In this document: positions 1 to 6,836 of the stretch, in pieces
Layout of the letters: each line of letters starts with the position of its first letter
How positions within the stretch are numbered: the first letter of the stretch is position 1
Assembly: GCA_937934355.1 (NCBI GenBank)
Contig: CALGZY010000211.1
Coordinates: forward strand, 1-6,836
DNA: 6,836 nt
DNA from: an uncultured Collinsella sp.
GTDB lineage: Bacteria; Actinomycetota; Coriobacteriia; Coriobacteriales; Coriobacteriaceae
Direction of reading: 5' to 3'
The notes under the pieces: model-generated
Told to the model about the DNA's origin: nothing
The model's database searches: none
Seen by the model: only the letters and a program-made list of their open reading frames with translations
Position numbers and translations under genes: made by a program

Positions 1-3510
<3,510 letters not shown>

Positions 3511-3516
3511 CTAGTT

Positions 3517-3538
3517 CCGCCGTTCTAACGAACGGTGG
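3517..3538 (+). other. short stem-loop just after rpoC stop
   Basis: A 9-bp stem (CCGCCGTTC with GAACGGTGG, one G-T pair) closes a TAAC tetraloop seven bases after the stop codon. No T-run follows, so it is not a complete intrinsic terminator. It may stabilise the mRNA 3' end or slow the polymerase ahead of the true terminator downstream. Confidence 0.6.
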
Positions 3539-3554
3539 AGATCTCCGTCGCTGC

Positions 3555-3654
3555 GCGGCCCCCAGGGCTACAATCTGTCATTCAAAAGGCAGGGCATGAC
3601 CAAAAGGTCAATGCCCTGCCTTTTTCATGCCACCTTGTACGCTCTGGGGGCCGC
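3555..3654. repeat. outer inverted repeat enclosing the rpoC terminator
   Basis: Arms at 3555-3573 and 3635-3654 are complementary except for one G-T pair (3566/3643) and one bulged base (3640). The first ten bases, GCGGCCCCCA, pair perfectly with TGGGGGCCGC. The arms enclose the terminator hairpin, separated from it by a 10x10 unpaired loop. Because the T-run precedes the right arm, this outer stem can form in RNA only after readthrough, or as a DNA cruciform. Confidence 0.75.
3584..3625 (+). terminator. rho-independent terminator of the rpoC operon, probably bidirectional
   Basis: A long hairpin pairs 3584-3601 with 3606-3624: a lower stem beginning AAAAGGCAGGGCAT, one bulged A at 3610, an upper GACC/GGTC stem and an AAAA loop. 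It is followed by five T's (3621-3625), partly paired with the leading A's. The leading A-run gives a T-run on the opposite strand, so it could also stop leftward transcription. It lies 73 bases after the rpoC stop codon and is the natural end of the rpoB-rpoC transcript. Confidence 0.9.
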
Positions 3655-3731
3655 TCGCTTGCGTTTGCTCAACCTGTTGCGTTCCGTCGATCCCTTGGGG
3701 ACGGAGGAAAACGGATCATTTTGAGGTGCGA
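3655..3731. other. intergenic segment without a gene
   Basis: No convincing coding region. It has one small inverted repeat, TCCGTC at 3683-3688 with GACGGA at 3700-3705, around an 11-base loop, and a purine-rich stretch GGAGGAAAACGGA following it. It directly abuts the 20-bp inverted-repeat element and could be part of the same intergenic unit. Confidence 0.4.
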
Positions 3732-3862
3732 TTTCGGAAGTATGCGGCAAAATCTTGATAGGTCGACCACACCGCATATGCTCAAGCGCTTTACCTGCGG
3801 ATTTGTTATCGCAAAACCCCTGTGTGCTCGGCAAGTTCATAATTTGCCGCATACTTCCGAAA
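3732..3862. repeat. 131-bp element with perfect 20-bp inverted-repeat ends
   Basis: Arms at 3732-3751 (beginning TTTCGGAAGTATG) and 3843-3862 are perfect reverse complements over 20 bp, with a 91-base interior. The interior holds three 8-bp palindromes within 31 bases: GGTCGACC (3761-3768), GCATATGC (3774-3781) and AAGCGCTT (3784-3791). Further short pairings exist (CCGCA 3772-3776 with TGCGG 3796-3800; CACAC 3768-3772 with GTGTG 3822-3826). There is no T-run and no credible protein. The size and perfect ends fit a small non-coding palindromic element or MITE, but no target-site duplication is evident and copy number is unknown. Confidence 0.75.
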
Positions 3863-3987
3863 ACACCGCCGATTTCCATGCGAGAGATGAGAGCAGATCA
3901 CCGCTGGAGCGCAGCATTTCCCCAGATAAAACCGACCAAAATAAACCTGTCCCTTTTTGGCAGGGAACGTTGCCCCAACGAGCACGT
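3863..3987. other. intergenic segment between two palindromic elements
   Basis: No gene is supported. The only structure seen is a weak hairpin, TCCCT at 3950-3954 with AGGGA at 3962-3966 around TTTTGGC, preceded by an A-rich stretch (3927-3945). It does not look like a standard terminator because the T's lie in the loop. Confidence 0.35.
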
Positions 3988-4128
3988 CGGATTCCCGGGC
4001 CGGGCGGCCTGCGGTTTAAGTTTGTCGCGAGTTCCGCACGAGCCGGAGGCCACTTAATGTGGCCTCCGTGCGAGCCAGGACTGTAGAGCAGCAAACTTAA
4101 CCCCTGTGCCGCCCGGACCGGGAATCCG
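3988..4128. repeat. 141-bp imperfect palindrome with central hairpin
   Basis: Arms at 3988-4024 and 4092-4128 match as reverse complements at 31 of 37 positions; the outer 11 bases (CGGATTCCCGG) and the inner 9 (TTAAGTTTG) are perfect. At the centre a perfect 9-bp stem, GGAGGCCAC (4045-4053) with GTGGCCTCC (4059-4067), has a TTAAT loop and is extended by GCAC/GTGC (4036-4039 with 4068-4071) across a 5-base bulge. There is no terminal T-run, so it is not a canonical terminator. It could be a mobile or repetitive palindromic element, an RNA processing site or a barrier between the rpoC and rpsL units. Confidence 0.8.
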
Positions 4129-4185
4129 CCCACGCGCACAGAAGGGGATTCCTTTTGTGTAGGCTTTGCGGAAATGTGGGTATTT

Positions 4186-4241
4186 TAGGATACGCCCGGC
4201 GGCGTGGTCTGTTGACGACACAGCTAACGCCACGTATCCTA
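4186..4241. repeat. inverted repeat overlapping the str promoter
   Basis: TAGGATACG (4186-4194) and CGTATCCTA (4233-4241) are perfect 9-bp inverted repeats. Inside them GGCGT (4201-4205) pairs with ACGCC (4227-4231) and CTGT (4209-4212) with ACAG (4220-4223). The right arm contains the probable -10 hexamer and the centre contains the -35. This could be a regulator's operator or a pair of opposed promoters. Confidence 0.6.
4212..4240 (+). promoter_or_regulatory. probable housekeeping-sigma promoter of the rpsL-rpsG-fusA operon
   Basis: A -35 TTGACG (4212-4217) and a -10 TATCCT (4235-4240) are separated by exactly 17 bases. The -35 matches the sigma-70 consensus at five of six positions and the -10 at four. 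Transcription would begin near 4247, giving a leader of about 87 bases before rpsL. It is the best candidate in the upstream 200 bases. Confidence 0.65.
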
Positions 4242-4246
4242 TCGAA

Positions 4247-4333
4247 CTGCGTGTTTCGTAGGGGGATGCTGACCCCTCGATTCAAGCCGTTGCACTTTAC
4301 AGAAAGCTGGAATCATTCGAGAAGGAGTACGCT
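4247..4333 (+). promoter_or_regulatory. predicted 5' leader of the str operon
   Basis: The leader follows the inferred start site. It can form two modest hairpins: a G-run at 4261-4265 with CCCC at 4273-4276, and GATTC (4279-4283) with GAATC (4310-4314), extended by AGC/GCT across a single mismatch. The second ends eight bases before the ribosome binding site. No known riboswitch or ribosomal-protein leader class is recognised. Confidence 0.4.
4322..4327 (+). promoter_or_regulatory. ribosome binding site of rpsL
   Basis: AAGGAG, a strong Shine-Dalgarno match, ends six bases before the TTG at 4334. Its strength and spacing decide the non-ATG start, since no ATG or GTG is near in this frame. 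Confidence 0.9.
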
Positions 4334-4711
4334 TTGCCTACTATTAACCAGCTGGTTCGCCAGGGCCGTCGTTCCGTGCCCAAGAAGTCCAAGAACGCTG
4401 CTCTGCAGCACAACTCCCAGAAGCGCGGCGTGTGCACCCGCGTTTTCACCACGAGCCCCAAGAAGCCGAACTCGGCTCTTCGTAAGGTTGCCCGTGTTCG
4501 CCTTGTCAACGGCATCGAAGTTACTGCTTACATCCCGGGTGAGGGCCACAACCTGCAGGAGCACTCCATCGTGCTCGTCCGCGGCGGTCGTGTCCGTGAC
4601 CTCCCTGGTGTCCGTTATCACGTCATCCGTGGCGCCTACGACGCTGCTCCGGTCCAGAACCGTATGCAGGCCCGTTCCAAGTACGGTGCTAAGCGCCCCA
4701 AGGCTAAATAA
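4334..4711 (+). CDS. rpsL: 30S ribosomal protein S12
   Basis: S12 sits at the decoding centre of the small ribosomal subunit and influences tRNA selection and accuracy. The 125-residue product has the full family pattern: MPTINQLVR start, QKRGVCTRV, the [11 protein letters not shown] loop with Lys43, [10 protein letters not shown], the LPGVRYH loop, and a basic end with [12 protein letters not shown]. The start is TTG, chosen because the family N-terminus begins exactly there and AAGGAG lies six bases upstream. Residue 88 (codon CGT, 4595-4597) is Arg where E. coli and Mycobacterium tuberculosis have Lys; the following Asp89, the residue modified by RimO in E. coli, is kept. It is the first gene of the str operon. 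Confidence 0.98.
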   Translation: MPTINQLVRQGRRSVPKKSKNAALQHNSQKRGVCTRVFTTSPKKPNSALRKVARVRLVNGIEVTAYIPGEGHNLQEHSIVLVRGGRVRDLPGVRYHVIRGAYDAAPVQNRMQARSKYGAKRPKAK

Positions 4712-4736
4712 GCCAGATAACGTTTTGATACTTTCG

Positions 4737-4762
4737 CCGTGTGCCGCCTAAGCGCCGCACGG
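4737..4762 (+). promoter_or_regulatory. intercistronic hairpin between rpsL and rpsG, possible S7 target
   Basis: CCGTGTG pairs with CGCACGG (7 bp including one G-T), then a C-C mismatch, then CGC/GCG closing a CTAA loop. It lies 25 bases after the rpsL stop and ends nine bases before the rpsG ribosome binding site. No T-run follows, so it is not a terminator. In E. coli the rpsL-rpsG spacer binds S7 for translational feedback; a similar role here is inferred from position only. Confidence 0.55.
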
Positions 4763-4771
4763 TAGACACTT

Positions 4772-4777
4772 AAGGAG
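4772..4777 (+). promoter_or_regulatory. ribosome binding site of rpsG
   Basis: AAGGAG lies seven bases before the ATG at 4785. Confidence 0.9.
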
Positions 4778-4784
4778 ATTTCAC

Positions 4785-5258
4785 ATGCCGCGTCGTGCAG
4801 CAGCTAATCGTCGTGAGGTTCAGCCTGACGCCGTTTACAACAACCGCCTGGTGACTCAGCTCATCAACAAGGTCCTTCTTGACGGTAAGAAGGCCACCGC
4901 TGAGCGCATCGTTTACACCGCTTTCGAGATCGTTGCCGAGAAGTCCGAGGGTGGCGACGCTCTCGCTACCTTCAAGAAGGCTATGGACAACGTCAAGCCC
5001 ACGCTCGAGGTTAAGCCCAAGCGTGTCGGTGGCGCTACCTATCAGGTCCCGATGGAGGTCAACTCCCGTCGTTCCACCGCTCTGGGTATCCGCTGGATCG
5101 TCAACTTCTCCCGCGCTCGCAAGGAGAAGACCATGGCCGAGCGTCTCGCCAACGAGATCCTCGACGCTTCCAACGGCCTGGGCGCTTCCGTCAAGAAGCG
5201 TGAGGACGTCTTCAAGATGGCCGAGGCCAACCGCGCGTTCTCTCACTATCGTTGGTAA
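4785..5258 (+). CDS. rpsG: 30S ribosomal protein S7
   Basis: S7 is a primary 16S rRNA-binding protein that starts assembly of the small-subunit head and lines the tRNA exit region. The 157-residue product is the usual length for Gram-positive S7 and shows MPRR at the start, [11 protein letters not shown], the [13 protein letters not shown] beta-hairpin, [36 protein letters not shown] and the conserved end HYRW. The ATG has a strong ribosome binding site. It follows rpsL by 73 bases with a hairpin between and precedes fusA by 19 bases, so co-transcription is expected. In E. coli S7 represses this operon's translation. Confidence 0.98.
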   Translation: MPRRAAANRREVQPDAVYNNRLVTQLINKVLLDGKKATAERIVYTAFEIVAEKSEGGDALATFKKAMDNVKPTLEVKPKRVGGATYQVPMEVNSRRSTALGIRWIVNFSRARKEKTMAERLANEILDASNGLGASVKKREDVFKMAEANRAFSHYRW

Positions 5259-5266
5259 GTTAAGGT

Positions 5267-5272
5267 AAGGAA
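5267..5272 (+). promoter_or_regulatory. ribosome binding site of fusA
   Basis: AAGGAA lies five bases before the ATG at 5278 (seven from the last G). A second AAGG sits at 5262-5265, giving a tandem TAAGGTAAGG just after the rpsG stop. Confidence 0.75.
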
Positions 5273-5277
5273 CTAAC

Positions 5278-6836
5278 ATGGCTAAGCCTAAGTACAAGCT
5301 TTCCGATACCCGTAACATCGGCATCATGGCCCACATCGATGCCGGTAAGACCACCACGACCGAGCGTATTCTTTACTACACCGGTAAGACCCACAAGATC
5401 GGTGAGGTCCATGAGGGCGCTGCCACCATGGACTGGATGGTTCAGGAGCAGGAGCGCGGCGTAACCATTACCTCCGCTGCTACCACGTGCTTCTGGAACA
5501 AGGACGGTAAGGACTACCGCATCCAGATCATCGACACCCCGGGCCACGTTGACTTCACCGCCGAGGTCGAGCGCTGCCTGCGCGTCCTCGATGGTGCTGT
5601 CGCCGTCTTCGACGCCGTTGCCGGCGTTCAGCCCCAGTCTGAGACCGTTTGGCGTCAGGCTTCTACCTTCAACGTCCCCCGCATCGCCTTCATCAACAAG
5701 TATGACCGCGTTGGCGCTGACTTCTTCAACGCTATCGAGACCATGAAGGATCGTCTCGACGCTAACGCCGTGGCCGCTCAGGTCCCGATGGGCGCCGAGG
5801 ACAACTTCTGGGGCGTCATCGACCTGGTCACCATGACTGCATGGGACTTCAAGGCCGACGAGAAGGGCATGACCTACCCCGAGCCGATGGACGAGATCCC
5901 GGCTGAGTTTGCCGACATCGCTGCCACCAAGCGCGAGGAGCTCCTTGACGCTGCTGCCAGCTTTGACGACGAGCTCATGGAGAAGATCCTCATGGAGGAG
6001 GACTTCACCGTCGAGGAGCTCAAGGCCGCTCTGCGCAAGGGCGTTCTGGCCAACGAGCTCAACCTCGTCTTCGTGGGCTCCGCCTACAAGAACAAGGGCG
6101 TTCAGGAGCTGCTCGACGCTGTCGTCGACTACCTGCCCAGCCCGCTCGACGTTGAGGCCGTCACCGGTACCGATCCGGACACCGGCGAGGAGATCCAGCG
6201 TCATCCTTCCTTCGACGAGCCCTTCTCCGGCCTGGTCTTCAAGATCATGACCGACCCGTTCGTCGGTAAGCTCACCTATGTCCGCGTTTACTCCGGCCGC
6301 GCCGAGTCCGGCTCCTACGTTGTCAACGCTTCCAACGGTCAGCGCGAGCGCCTCGGCCGCATCCTCGAGATGAACGCCGCCGAGCGTATCGACCGTGACG
6401 ACGCTGCCGCCGGCGACATCGTCGCTTGCGTCGGCTTCAAGAACTCCACCACCGGCGACACCCTGTGCGCCGAGGGCAAGGAGATCGTCCTCGAGAAGAT
6501 CGAGTTCGCTAAGCCCGTTATCGACGTTGCCATCGAGCCCAAGACCAAGGCCGAGCAGGACAAGATGTCCCTGGCTCTGACCAAGCTCGCCGAGGAGGAC
6601 CCGACCTTCCAGGTGTCCACCAACCACGAGACCGGCCAGACCATCATCGCCGGCATGGGCGAGCTGCACCTCGAGATCATCGTCGACCGTCTGCTCCGTG
6701 AGTTCAAGGTTGACGCTAACGTTGGTAAGCCCCAGGTTGCCTACCGCGAGACCGCTGGTCACGACGTCGAGAAGGCTGAGGGCAAGTTCGTCCGTCAGTC
6801 CGGCGGTCGCGGTCAGTACGGCCACGCCGTCATCAA
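5278..6836 (+). CDS. fusA: elongation factor G (3' partial)
   Basis: EF-G is the GTPase that moves tRNAs and mRNA through the ribosome and, with RRF, splits ribosomes for recycling. The window holds 519 codons of an expected ~690-700. GTPase motifs are clear: P-loop [10 protein letters not shown] (residues 18-27), switch [19 protein letters not shown] with catalytic-region His90, and the G4 motif NKYD at 140-143 (usually NKMD). Domain II follows ([26 protein letters not shown]), then the domain [12 protein letters not shown] block and the start of domain IV ([12 protein letters not shown]) at the window edge. It is standard EF-G by sequence and by its place after rpsG; tuf may follow outside the window. 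Confidence 0.98.
   Translation, partial: MAKPKYKLSDTRNIGIMAHIDAGKTTTTERILYYTGKTHKIGEVHEGAATMDWMVQEQERGVTITSAATTCFWNKDGKDYRIQIIDTPGHVDFTAEVERCLRVLDGAVAVFDAVAGVQPQSETVWRQASTFNVPRIAFINKYDRVGADFFNAIETMKDRLDANAVAAQVPMGAEDNFWGVIDLVTMTAWDFKADEKGMTYPEPMDEIPAEFADIAATKREELLDAAASFDDELMEKILMEEDFTVEELKAALRKGVLANELNLVFVGSAYKNKGVQELLDAVVDYLPSPLDVEAVTGTDPDTGEEIQRHPSFDEPFSGLVFKIMTDPFVGKLTYVRVYSGRAESGSYVVNASNGQRERLGRILEMNAAERIDRDDAAAGDIVACVGFKNSTTGDTLCAEGKEIVLEKIEFAKPVIDVAIEPKTKAEQDKMSLALTKLAEEDPTFQVSTNHETGQTIIAGMGELHLEIIVDRLLREFKVDANVGKPQVAYRETAGHDVEKAEGKFVRQSGGRGQYGHAVI

Noticed and set aside
3535..4086. A 183-codon plus-strand open frame in the rpoC-rpsL gap
   Set aside because: It runs through the terminator and two palindromic elements, has no ribosome binding site, and its composition shows no protein family. 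Non-coding structure explains the sequence better.
4166..4194. An alternative promoter using TTGCGG with GGATAC downstream
   Set aside because: The -35 is weaker, the -10 match is poor at any normal spacing, and the TTGACG/TATCCT pair downstream is clearly better.
3625..4285. Several minus-strand open frames of 62-100 codons in the gap
   Set aside because: They overlap the inverted repeats and each other, lack convincing ribosome binding sites, and share no recognisable domains.
3511..4333. Possible tRNA, rRNA or CRISPR array in the gap
   Set aside because: No cloverleaf with a T-arm and acceptor stem, no rRNA sequence and no regularly spaced direct repeats could be found; the repeats present are inverted.
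4770..5357. A 195-codon minus-strand frame opposite rpsG
   Set aside because: Antisense shadow of the rpsG frame with no independent signals.
5260..6825. A 521-codon open frame on the minus strand opposite fusA
   Set aside because: It is a mirror of fusA codon bias: Leu/Val/Gly/Asp-rich with no domain, no ribosome binding site, and it lies fully antisense to a conserved essential gene.

Overview
The window is a stretch of core transcription and translation genes from a high-GC bacterium. All genes point rightwards: rpoC (5' end cut off by the window edge), an 823-base gap, then rpsL, rpsG and fusA (3' end cut off), the standard 'str' order. Protein style suggests an actinobacterial gut lineage, most likely class Coriobacteriia (Collinsella-like): no large E. 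coli-type insertion in the beta' trigger loop, GC-rich codons, a short S12 beginning MPTINQLVR, and strong AAGGAG ribosome binding sites. This placement is from memory of family sequences, not from a search.

Region by region: 1-3510 is the beta' subunit of RNA polymerase from just before its catalytic core to its stop. It is unusual beyond the conserved end (the IPAGTG motif at 2794-2811): about 232 further residues follow, containing a helix-hairpin-helix domain at 3046-3222 that aligns without gaps to the DNA-binding C-terminal domain of the alpha subunit, and then a very acidic tail. 3511-4333 holds no convincing gene. It contains a rho-independent terminator for the rpoC operon nested inside a larger inverted repeat, a 131-bp element bounded by perfect 20-bp inverted repeats, a 141-bp imperfect palindrome, and the promoter and leader of the str operon. 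4334-4711 is rpsL (TTG start), 4785-5258 is rpsG, and 5278-6836 is the first 519 codons of fusA. The two gaps between str genes are 73 and 19 bases, consistent with one transcript; the first carries a hairpin where E. coli has its S7 feedback site.

The most interesting points are the alpha-CTD-like domain fused to beta' (with equivalents of alpha R265, N268, G296, K298 and E302), unusual residues in the beta' bridge helix and trigger loop, arginine at the S12 position where Lys-to-Arg gives streptomycin resistance in other bacteria, and the set of large palindromes packed between two essential operons.
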